Shown: positions 1-6,570 of the stretch, one piece after another
How the letters are laid out: the number at the start of each line of letters is the position of its first letter
Position numbering within the stretch: the first letter of the stretch is position 1
Assembly (NCBI GenBank): GCA_016212345.1
Contig: JACRGM010000240.1
Span: 1-13,027, forward strand
Reading direction: 5' to 3'
DNA length: 13,027 nt
Source: Nitrospinota bacterium
Lineage (GTDB): Bacteria > Nitrospinota > Nitrospinia > SZUA-224
The notes under the pieces: generated by a model
What the model was told of the DNA's origin: nothing
The model's database searches: none
What the model saw: only the letters and a program-made list of their open reading frames with translations
Position numbers and translations under genes: made by a program

Positions 1-803
<803 letters not shown>

Positions 804-881
804 TCAAAGCCTATGTTAAACCTGATCTCTTAATTAATGTTACTTTCCGGGCCCCCCACAAATCTATAATGCACCCTATTT

Positions 882-896
882 AGTTTTCAAAGATCA
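882..896 (-). promoter_or_regulatory. boxA antitermination element of the rRNA leader
   Basis: The minus strand reads TGATCTTTGAAAACT, a good match to rRNA boxA sequences (NusB/S10 loading site) of many bacteria. It sits about 80 nt before the mature 16S 5' end and downstream of the P2 promoter, the expected place. A weaker similar string (GCTTTGAAAAG) occurs just before the 16S start. Assignment rests on motif and position only. Confidence 0.7.
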
Positions 897-919
897 TTGT
901 CTTCTTACTTTGTAAATAT

Positions 920-949
920 ATTCTACAACTTTATTATTTTATTTGTCAA
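920..949 (-). promoter_or_regulatory. rRNA promoter P2 (sigma70-type)
   Basis: On the minus strand a perfect -35 TTGACA (949-944) is followed by an 18-bp AT-rich spacer and a -10 TAGAAT (925-920, five of six matches). Transcription would begin near 912, leaving a leader of about 110 nt that contains the boxA. AT-rich sequence upstream of the -35 could act as an UP element. Confidence 0.75.
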
Positions 950-1011
950 GAACTAATTTAAAATCTTTATAAACTTAAGTGAAAAAAAGAATAAATCCTT
1001 TTCTAATTGTA

Positions 1012-1040
1012 AGAATAACATCCTCCTTCTATCTTGTCAA
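1012..1040 (-). promoter_or_regulatory. rRNA promoter P1 (extended -10)
   Basis: On the minus strand a perfect -35 TTGACA (1040-1035), a 17-bp spacer and a -10 TATTCT (1017-1012) preceded by TG one base upstream form an extended -10 promoter. It lies about 90 bp upstream of P2, giving the tandem arrangement usual for rRNA operons. It begins 30 bp after the tyrS stop codon, with no intrinsic terminator visible between them. Confidence 0.65.
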
Positions 1041-1070
1041 GCCCCTATTTTAGATTTTTGTGATACAGTT

Positions 1071-2288
1071 TTATACCTTCTCTGGGATGATCTTTATAAA
1101 TCTCTTCTTACCCATCTTGATAATATATTCCCTATTATCACTCAATTCCATATTAATATCGGTCACCCTCTCTCCATCCACACTTACAGCACCTTGCCTA
1201 ATAAGACGTATTGCCTCTGAACTACTATTTGTCATACCAGAGGCTAGGATAAGATGTGGTAACCACATCTTATCCTTATCCCATTTTACCCGAAATTCTG
1301 GGATCTCGTCAAGTAACCCTTTGTCTCTGAAGACATTTTCAAACTCCTTCTGCGCACGGATTGCAGATTCCTTATTATAAAATCTTTCAACAATCTCAGA
1401 GGATAGCCTCTTCTTCATATCCATTGGGTGAAGAGACCCATCTGTAATACCCTTCTTCAAATACGCTAATTCATCAAAGGTTATATCGCTAAGAAGTTCA
1501 TAGTATTTTATCATCAATTCATCAGAGAGAGACATTATCTTCCCAAACATCTCTCGTGGAGATTCATCGATACCTATATAATTTCCCAGACTCTTGCTCA
1601 TCTTTTGGATTCCATCTGTTCCTTCTAGAATTGGCATTGTAATTATAACTTGGGGCTTCTGACCATAATCTCTCTGTAGTTCCCTTCCAACTAGAAGATT
1701 AAATTTCTGATCTGTCCCTCCTAACTCTATATCTGCTATTAGCATGACAGAATCATATCCCTGAATAAGGGGATATAGAAACTCATGGATATTTATAGGC
1801 TGTTGATTCTTATACCTTTTATAAAAATCATCCCTTTCCAGCATCCTTGCCACAGTATAGTGACTACTTAGTTCTATTAAGGAACTAGCAGACATCTTAT
1901 CCATCCATGTACTGTTAAAGACGATCCTTGTCTTATCAGGATCCAACATCTTATATATCTGCTCTCTATATGTCGTGGCATTCACCAAGATTTCATCTTT
2001 TGATAAAGGTCTTCTTAATTCAGACCTCCCGCTAGGGTCACCAATCATAGCAGTGAAGTCTCCTACAAGGAATATCACCTCATGTCCCAATTCCTGAAAA
2101 TGCCTCATCTTCTGGATAAGTACTGTATGGCCAAGGTGTATGTCCGGTGCTGTTGGATCAAATCCAGCCTTAACCTTAAGAGATATACCTGTAGAAGAAG
2201 ATCTCTTTAGCTTTTCTACCAGCCCTTCTTCTGAGATGATCTCCACCGTACCACGTTTAATTATTGCCAACTGTTCGTTTATATCCAT
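1071..2288 (-). CDS. tyrS: Tyrosyl-tRNA synthetase
   Basis: Class I aminoacyl-tRNA synthetase that activates tyrosine with ATP and charges tRNA-Tyr in the cytoplasm. With the start chosen here it has 405 residues, normal for the family. The HIGH signature is present as HLGH (about residues 51-54) and the KMSKS loop as KMSKS (about 229-233). Substrate-pocket motifs QGYD and GGTDQ lie between them, and an S4-type RNA-binding domain fills the last ~60 residues. The HLGH form suggests the TyrZ-like bacterial subgroup. I start at 2288 because MDINEQ is the usual family N terminus; an in-frame ATG at 2312 would add eight residues unlike the family. Neither start has a clear Shine-Dalgarno. The gene is upstream of, and codirectional with, the 16S rRNA gene. 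Confidence 0.96.
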   Translation of the reverse strand: MDINEQLAIIKRGTVEIISEEGLVEKLKRSSSTGISLKVKAGFDPTAPDIHLGHTVLIQKMRHFQELGHEVIFLVGDFTAMIGDPSGRSELRRPLSKDEILVNATTYREQIYKMLDPDKTRIVFNSTWMDKMSASSLIELSSHYTVARMLERDDFYKRYKNQQPINIHEFLYPLIQGYDSVMLIADIELGGTDQKFNLLVGRELQRDYGQKPQVIITMPILEGTDGIQKMSKSLGNYIGIDESPREMFGKIMSLSDELMIKYYELLSDITFDELAYLKKGITDGSLHPMDMKKRLSSEIVERFYNKESAIRAQKEFENVFRDKGLLDEIPEFRVKWDKDKMWLPHLILASGMTNSSSEAIRLIRQGAVSVDGERVTDINMELSDNREYIIKMGKKRFIKIIPEKV

Positions 2289-2381
2289 CACAATAGTATA
2301 TAAAGTTAGCATAATTATTAAGGGATAGCAAGTGATACTGTGATTCAGCAGCCCTGACGCATGTTTTCCCCCTCACATTAG

Positions 2382-2404
2382 CCCTCTCCCCTATGGGGAG
2401 AGGG
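2382..2404. repeat. Palindromic intergenic repeat (REP-like)
   Basis: CCCTCTCCCC (2382-2391) and GGGGAGAGGG (2395-2404) form a perfect 10-bp inverted repeat around a 3-base loop. The flank 5' of it, CCCCCTCACATTAG (2369-2382), resembles the longer dispersed element of the CCCTCACCC...CCCTCTCCC type that I recall from many bacterial genomes. Only one copy lies in this window, so its repeat status rests on memory of that family, not on the sequence. Confidence 0.55.
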
Positions 2405-2437
2405 GACTAACCAATTGTTGGTATAGTTTGCATAGAA

Positions 2438-2464
2438 GGCCGTTCCATAGAACGGCCCTTTTTA
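2438..2464 (+). terminator. Hairpin plus T-tract facing the plus strand
   Basis: GGCCGTTC (2438-2445) and GAACGGCC (2450-2457) make a perfect 8-bp stem with a CATA loop, followed on the plus strand by CTTTTTATTTATT. This has the form of an intrinsic terminator for plus-strand transcription. Read on the minus strand the hairpin is followed by TTCTATG, so it would not work as a standard terminator for the PAP2 operon. No plus-strand gene is recognised upstream. Confidence 0.55.
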
Positions 2465-2584
2465 TTTATTCTCTATCCAGAACCTCGGCTCGGTGATAGC
2501 CTCATTCTTACATAAAGGGCATCTGCTCGGACTTTTTAACCTTTTTCTGTCTTTGAATCTGTAGCCGCACTTTCGGGAGGATAT
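2462..2584 (-). pseudogene. Zinc-ribbon reading frame without a start codon, overlapping the PAP2 gene end
   Basis: In the frame offset by two bases from the PAP2 gene, an open stretch of 40 codons ends with TAA at 2464-2462. It encodes CGYRF (Cys at 2569-2567), then a basic segment, then SRCPLC (Cys at 2521-2519 and 2512-2510), and ends PRFWIENK. This looks like the zinc knuckles of a small FmdB/rubredoxin-like zinc ribbon (C..C-n-CP.C). The frame opens after a TAA at 2587-2585 and has no ATG, GTG or TTG. The expected first cysteine, three residues before CGY, is a serine (TCC). I therefore read it as a 5'-truncated remnant, although a sequencing indel or an unusual start is possible. The last 46 bases of the PAP2 coding sequence overlap it. 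Confidence 0.5.
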
Positions 2585-3162
2585 TTATGAGGATATTTAT
2601 TGAGGAACCATCGTCCAATTATCATTCCAAGAAACATACCTGCAAAGACATCGGATAAGAAATGGGAGTTATCATAAAGTCTCCAGAGCGATATTGTAGA
2701 AGCGATTCCGTAAAATATAATCCCTGATCTCGGATAGACATTGGAAAATATCACGGCAAGGGTAAAGGCGCCGAAGGCATGGCCTGATGGGAAGGAGTCG
2801 AAGCCATCCTTTATTGATGGGCCTATAAAGAGGTAGGCATTATCAAGGCGAGGCCTGGCCCTGCCTATAAGATGTTTCAAGAACTGAACGATAACGCTAG
2901 CAGTAAGGAGGCTGAACAGTCCATATTTGCCGGCATAGGAAAGTCTTTTTTTACGGAAAAGCATTCCAACGGCGAAGAGGAAGATACAGAAGGCGGCCTG
3001 GTATCCTCCGTTCCCTATTATATCTATAGAGCTGTCTATCAAACGGATAAAAAAATAATTCTCAATATATTCTTTGATCAGCTTGAATTGTGATTGAATA
3101 TAGGAGTCCTCAAAAAAGAAGATTACGAGTGATAGGAGAAATGTTGTGATCAGCCTACCCAT
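2536..3162 (-). CDS. PAP2-superfamily phosphatase (membrane lipid phosphatase)
   Basis: Integral-membrane acid phosphatase of the PAP2 superfamily, 208 residues. All three catalytic motifs are visible: K96-x6-R103-P104 (KHLIGRARP), P125-S-G-H128, and R161-x5-H167-x3-D171. Several hydrophobic segments surround them. Family members remove phosphate from lipids such as undecaprenyl pyrophosphate, phosphatidate or lipid A (LpxE/LpxF types) on the outer face of the inner membrane. The start overlaps the stop of the ArnT-like gene by 8 bp with AAAGGA just upstream, so translation is probably coupled. In this cluster the likely jobs are polyprenyl-phosphate recycling or lipid A dephosphorylation; the sequence does not decide. 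The hydrophilic tail after residue 190 overlaps the zinc-ribbon frame. Confidence 0.9.
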   Translation of the reverse strand: MGRLITTFLLSLVIFFFEDSYIQSQFKLIKEYIENYFFIRLIDSSIDIIGNGGYQAAFCIFLFAVGMLFRKKRLSYAGKYGLFSLLTASVIVQFLKHLIGRARPRLDNAYLFIGPSIKDGFDSFPSGHAFGAFTLAVIFSNVYPRSGIIFYGIASTISLWRLYDNSHFLSDVFAGMFLGMIIGRWFLNKYPHKYPPESAATDSKTEKG

Positions 3163-4840
3163 TAATGTCCTTTGCGAGCAGCAGATAGCCTTGCCTGCTC
3201 TTTATAATACTGAGGTTTTTCTCCCCCCTGAGTAACTCCTTCGATGATTCCATGCACAATACGAAGACATTCCCCGGGTTGGAAAGCTCTTTCCTTAGTT
3301 CTTCAACATTTTCTTTTCCTAAGAATATAACCTTTTGCCTCGAATAAAAGACGAGGCTGGGTCTAAAGAAACCGAAAACGATAAACCTTTCTCCTTCTTT
3401 TATTTGCGAGCCAGCAAAGGCCGCAAGCTCTCTCTGGGGGGCAAGAAAAAGGTCGTCCATCTCGGGGACTATGGTAAGCATAATGGATATCACTATCAGA
3501 ACTATCATCGTGACGGAGACCCCGATAGCCATCCTTTTTGATCCCTTGATAAAGAAATAGATGGAAGAGAAGGTCCCCGCAAAAAATAATGCCGCAATTA
3601 GGAAGGGGCCGGACCCAAGGTCAAAACCTGTCAGCGAAGGGATCTCTTTACGTATAAGATCTTCTATCTTATAGGAGAGGATACCCGAGGTTGCAAGGGC
3701 AGAGGAAAATATCAACCCGAAGAAGCCCAAAAAACCTAACGATAACTTCATCCATCTCTCTGATATAAATCCGGAGGCAGCGTCTCCGAAGAGATAACGA
3801 TCAAAAATATCAGCGACCATTATCGCCATCGGAGGGAACAAAGGCCCTATGTAGTGGGGAAGCTTTGTTCTTGAAGAGGTGAAGAATAGAAATACTACAG
3901 CTATCCAGAAAACCATATAAATAATCATAGAAGGGCCACCACCCCCACCTCTCATCTTCCAGTTTTCCTTCAGGGAGTAATATATAGAAGCGGGAAGAAA
4001 GGCGCTCCAGGGGAAAAAACCTACCATAACCACAGGGAGGTAATAGAGAATGACTCCCCCATGTCCTCCAATCACACTGCTATACCTTGTGAGGGTATGA
4101 TACCTGGCCGCCTCAATATAGGTACTACCGTGAAGTAAAAGCATGGCCAAAAACCATGGTGCAGAGATCAGCAGAAACAAAAAAGTTCCGGCAAAAGGGT
4201 GGAATCCCCTTAAGCCTATCTTCCCCTTTAAAGATATTAGATATGCTATGATTACAAGGATGGGGACGATAACACCTACCGGACCCTTTATAAGGAAGGC
4301 AAGGGCGGAAAAGATATAGAAACCCCATGACCATTTTCTGTTCACCCACAGGGCCCTATAGAAAGAGAACAGAGCTGCCGTAATAAGGAAAACAAGTACC
4401 ATATCCGTTATTGCTACCCTCGAAAGGGTGACGATCGCAAGGTTTGATGCGAGGATCAATGAGGACAGCAGGGCAGTCCTGACGCCTTTCAAACTCTTGA
4501 CAAAAAAGAAGACAAGGAAAATCAGGAGGGTTCCGAAGAAGGCCGAGTGAAACCTTGCACCGAACTCATTTATCCCGAAAATCCTGTAGGAAAGGGCCAT
4601 TATATAATAAATGAGGACAGGTTTGTCGAAACGGTTGTTGTAATTAAAATGTGGGGTTAACCAGTCCCCTGTCTCGACCATCTCCCTCGTAGCTTCAGAA
4701 AAGCTTCCTTCATCCCTGTCGGTTAATCCTATACCGCCGAGGTTAAAGAAGAATAATGGGAATGTTATAAGAAGGATCAGGAACAGGGCCTTAATAGTCC
4801 CATGCCTGTTATTCGTAGCAATACTGATAGGGTTATTCAC
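3155..4840 (-). CDS. ArnT-like GT-C glycosyltransferase (GT39/GT83 type)
   Basis: Polytopic inner-membrane protein of 561 residues resembling ArnT and protein O-mannosyltransferases. These use a polyprenyl-phosphate sugar on the periplasmic side to glycosylate lipid A or another acceptor. The first periplasmic loop after TM1 carries the acidic motif GLTDRDEG (D41, D43, E44) and later DKPVLIYY (about 72-79), both typical. About ten more hydrophobic segments follow, then a soluble C-terminal part. The start is GTG (4840-4838), overlapping the upstream stop by 8 bp, with GGGGAGGG closely upstream; the neighbouring ATG hits TGA at once. A GT2 polyprenyl-phosphate glycosyltransferase two genes upstream can supply its donor. 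Sugar and acceptor cannot be told from the sequence. Confidence 0.88.
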   Translation of the reverse strand: MNNPISIATNNRHGTIKALFLILLITFPLFFFNLGGIGLTDRDEGSFSEATREMVETGDWLTPHFNYNNRFDKPVLIYYIMALSYRIFGINEFGARFHSAFFGTLLIFLVFFFVKSLKGVRTALLSSLILASNLAIVTLSRVAITDMVLVFLITAALFSFYRALWVNRKWSWGFYIFSALAFLIKGPVGVIVPILVIIAYLISLKGKIGLRGFHPFAGTFLFLLISAPWFLAMLLLHGSTYIEAARYHTLTRYSSVIGGHGGVILYYLPVVMVGFFPWSAFLPASIYYSLKENWKMRGGGGGPSMIIYMVFWIAVVFLFFTSSRTKLPHYIGPLFPPMAIMVADIFDRYLFGDAASGFISERWMKLSLGFLGFFGLIFSSALATSGILSYKIEDLIRKEIPSLTGFDLGSGPFLIAALFFAGTFSSIYFFIKGSKRMAIGVSVTMIVLIVISIMLTIVPEMDDLFLAPQRELAAFAGSQIKEGERFIVFGFFRPSLVFYSRQKVIFLGKENVEELRKELSNPGNVFVLCMESSKELLRGEKNLSIIKSRQGYLLLAKDING

Positions 4841-5111
4841 ATACCCTCCCCTTTTTCCTGTAGATGAGCATGAGATTCCTCAGGTATATCATGAATCCCG
4901 TTGACTGGCCGAGTATGAAAACAGGGTCCTTTATGTGTATCGCATAGATAAGGAGGAGGAGACCTCCACCGAGGCTCAGAAACCAGAAACCTGTGGGAAT
5001 CACACTCTCCTTCCTTTTTTCGGAGATTATCCACTGGTAGAGGAACCGGCTGAAGAAGAGCATCTGTCCTCCCAGTCCAAGTAATGTCCAGAGTCCTAAT
5101 TTTATTTCCAT
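4833..5111 (-). CDS. Small membrane protein with lipid-A-disaccharide synthase N-terminal (Lab_N) domain
   Basis: A 92-residue protein with about three hydrophobic segments that matches the stand-alone Lab_N family: GLGGQMLFFSRFLYQWIISE near the start, then SVIPTGFWFLSLGGG and GQSTGFMIYLRNLMLI. The start is set at 5111 because the ATG overlaps the preceding stop as TGATG and has GGAGG seven bases upstream; earlier in-frame codons only retranslate the end of the GT2 gene. Despite its name, the domain is not the catalytic part of LpxB. I recall Lab_N being grouped with PQ-loop/MtN3-like transport folds. Placed between a lipid-sugar synthase and a periplasmic transferase, it could be the transporter of the lipid-linked sugar; this is inference. 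Confidence 0.85.
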   Translation of the reverse strand: MEIKLGLWTLLGLGGQMLFFSRFLYQWIISEKRKESVIPTGFWFLSLGGGLLLLIYAIHIKDPVFILGQSTGFMIYLRNLMLIYRKKGRVCE

Positions 5112-5824
5112 CAGAATTCCTCCTCTATCTCGTATGTTAACCGTCGCCTCTTCATCCATCTCACTGCAAGGAGGTCATAGATGGAATTGAAGAGCCTGTT
5201 TCTTATATTATATTTCGATTTTCCGTATCTTCTCGGTCTGTGGTTTACCTTCACCTCTCTGACCCTCGCCCCTTCCATCTTGAAAAGGGTAGGAAGGAAA
5301 CGGTGCATACCGTTATAGAGTTTGACCCTTTCAAGGAATTCCCGCTTATATGCCTTGAGGGTGCATCCCACATCCTTTATGTCCTCTTCGGTAATCCTGT
5401 TTCTCACAAGGTTTGCTATCCTTGAAGACATTCTCTTAACCCATGTATCCTCTCTATCAGCTCTCCATCCTATCACGATGTCATATTCGTCAAGCTCTGA
5501 CAGGAGTTTATTGATATCGGCCGGGTCATTCTGGAGATCGGCATCCATTGTTATAACCACATTCCCCCTCGCCCTCCTGAAGCCAGCATCCATAGCAGAG
5601 GTCTGCCCAGATCTACTTCTCAATTTTATAACCCTTATCCTCGGGTACTTCTCCTTAAGGCCGATAAGGGTCTTTAGGCTTCTGTCGCTACTTCCGTCAT
5701 CAATAAAAATGACCTCATAATTCTTATGCAAAGCCATTTCATCATCTATCTCTGCCATTAAGACTGGGAGGGATTCTTCTTCGTTATAAACGGGTATTAC
5801 CAGAGATATGTCCACATCATCCAT
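5111..5824 (-). CDS. Polyprenyl-phosphate glycosyltransferase, GT2 family (DPM1/ArnC-like)
   Basis: Cytoplasmic-face GT-A enzyme of 237 residues that transfers a sugar from a nucleotide donor to polyprenyl phosphate. Visible motifs are the N-terminal VIPVYNEEESLP, the IDDGSSD stretch (about 41-47), the DAD metal-binding motif (about 94-96, MDADLQNDP) and the C-terminal NHRPRRYGKSKYNIRNRL signature of the DPM1/ArnC group. Unlike ArnC or GtrB, it ends soon after that signature with a basic segment and no obvious pair of transmembrane helices. It starts at ATG 5824 with GGGGTAGGAT upstream, and its TGA overlaps the ATG of the Lab_N gene, suggesting coupling. It heads the four-gene set and should provide the lipid-linked sugar for the ArnT-like enzyme. 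The donor sugar is unknown. Confidence 0.9.
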   Translation of the reverse strand: MDDVDISLVIPVYNEEESLPVLMAEIDDEMALHKNYEVIFIDDGSSDRSLKTLIGLKEKYPRIRVIKLRSRSGQTSAMDAGFRRARGNVVITMDADLQNDPADINKLLSELDEYDIVIGWRADREDTWVKRMSSRIANLVRNRITEEDIKDVGCTLKAYKREFLERVKLYNGMHRFLPTLFKMEGARVREVKVNHRPRRYGKSKYNIRNRLFNSIYDLLAVRWMKRRRLTYEIEEEF

Positions 5825-5830
5825 TCTATC

Positions 5831-5917
5831 CTACCCCGATAATTTTTCTCTCACCGTCTCCAAAACCTCTTTTGCTGTTGATGATATGCTAATAGAGGGC
5901 AATAGTCTTGAACGGAT
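5831..5917 (-). other. Possible C-terminal gene remnant ahead of the GT2 gene
   Basis: An open frame of 28 codons ends in TAG (5833-5831), seven bases before the GT2 start, and encodes ...STAKEVLETVREKLSG. This looks like the last helix of an enzyme, and the spacing is like that between coupled genes. There is only a TTG as possible start and no recognised homologue. It may be a remnant of a gene deleted when the glycan cluster joined the mla operon, or chance. The rest of the 102-bp gap between mlaC and the GT2 gene shows no terminator or clear promoter. Confidence 0.2.
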
Positions 5918-5926
5918 TCAAATCTA

Positions 5927-6568
5927 CTACTCTAAGGATATATCCTCTCTTTTCGTCTTCATCTTTTTTACTAACTCCTCATAAGAAGAGCTCCTTATTA
6001 TCTTGTTAAACTGGGATCGATAGTTATTTACCATGCTTACACCCTCTATTGTAAAGTCGTAAACCATCCATTTATTCCCATTTTTCGTCGTCTTTATCAA
6101 TTTATAATCAATAGGGATACCCTCCCCCACCTTTTTTATGATATTTGTCTTGACCACCGCATAATCCCCTTCTACAGATTCACCGGTATAGACCACTTCC
6201 TCATCTGTGTATGATTCGATCTTATCTACATAAGAATTCTCTAACAAGTTACTAAATATCTCTATGAACTCCCTTTTCTCTTCTGATGTCCTCTCTTTCC
6301 AATGAGTGGCAAGGGATCTATTAGACATCTCTTCAAAATCAAATCTCTCCTTTATTACCTCTCTTAGGAGTCTCTGTCTCTCTTCCTTTTTATCCGGCTG
6401 TTTCAAATCCTTATTTGAAACTATCTCAATCACCTTAGAGATAGTCCCCTTTAACCCCTCTGTCACATCAGAAGGGAATACCTTCCCTACGCTTACAGCG
6501 TGAAGAACTGCCACTATAAATATGATAACCCCACCTTTAAATATGATAACCCTACCTTTTTTTACCAT
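5927..6568 (-). CDS. mlaC: MlaC-family periplasmic phospholipid-binding protein (Ttg2D-like)
   Basis: Periplasmic carrier that moves phospholipid between the outer membrane and the MlaFEBD complex. The 213-residue protein begins with a signal-peptide-like segment (basic MVKKGR, hydrophobic to about residue 25). It then shows the MlaC/Ttg2D signatures RFDFEEMS (75-82), HW..RT.EE...F...F (89-105), IPIDYKL (151-157), WMVYDFTIEGVS (167-178) and NNYRSQF (181-187). The gene follows the TolC-like stop by two bases, with AGGAGATAAGG just before the ATG, and is the last gene of the mla operon. The lysine-rich C terminus is unremarkable for the family. Confidence 0.93.
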   Translation of the reverse strand: MVKKGRVIIFKGGVIIFIVAVLHAVSVGKVFPSDVTEGLKGTISKVIEIVSNKDLKQPDKKEERQRLLREVIKERFDFEEMSNRSLATHWKERTSEEKREFIEIFSNLLENSYVDKIESYTDEEVVYTGESVEGDYAVVKTNIIKKVGEGIPIDYKLIKTTKNGNKWMVYDFTIEGVSMVNNYRSQFNKIIRSSSYEELVKKMKTKREDISLE

Positions 6569-6570
6569 CC

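Noticed and set aside
1060..1380. Plus-strand open frame of 106 codons
   Set aside because: Antisense to the well-supported tyrS gene, low-complexity hydrophobic/serine-rich translation, no motif or ribosome binding site.
2289..2312. Upstream ATG of tyrS at 2312
   Set aside because: It adds eight residues not typical of tyrosyl-tRNA synthetases and has no Shine-Dalgarno; MDINEQ at 2288 fits the family.
4125..4349. Minus-strand open frame of 74 codons inside the ArnT-like gene
   Set aside because: A shadow frame of the ArnT-like coding sequence with no family-like motif.
5112..5159. Longer N terminus for the Lab_N protein
   Set aside because: The extra 16 residues overlap the GT2 coding end and are unlike the family; the TGATG overlap with GGAGG marks the start at 5111.
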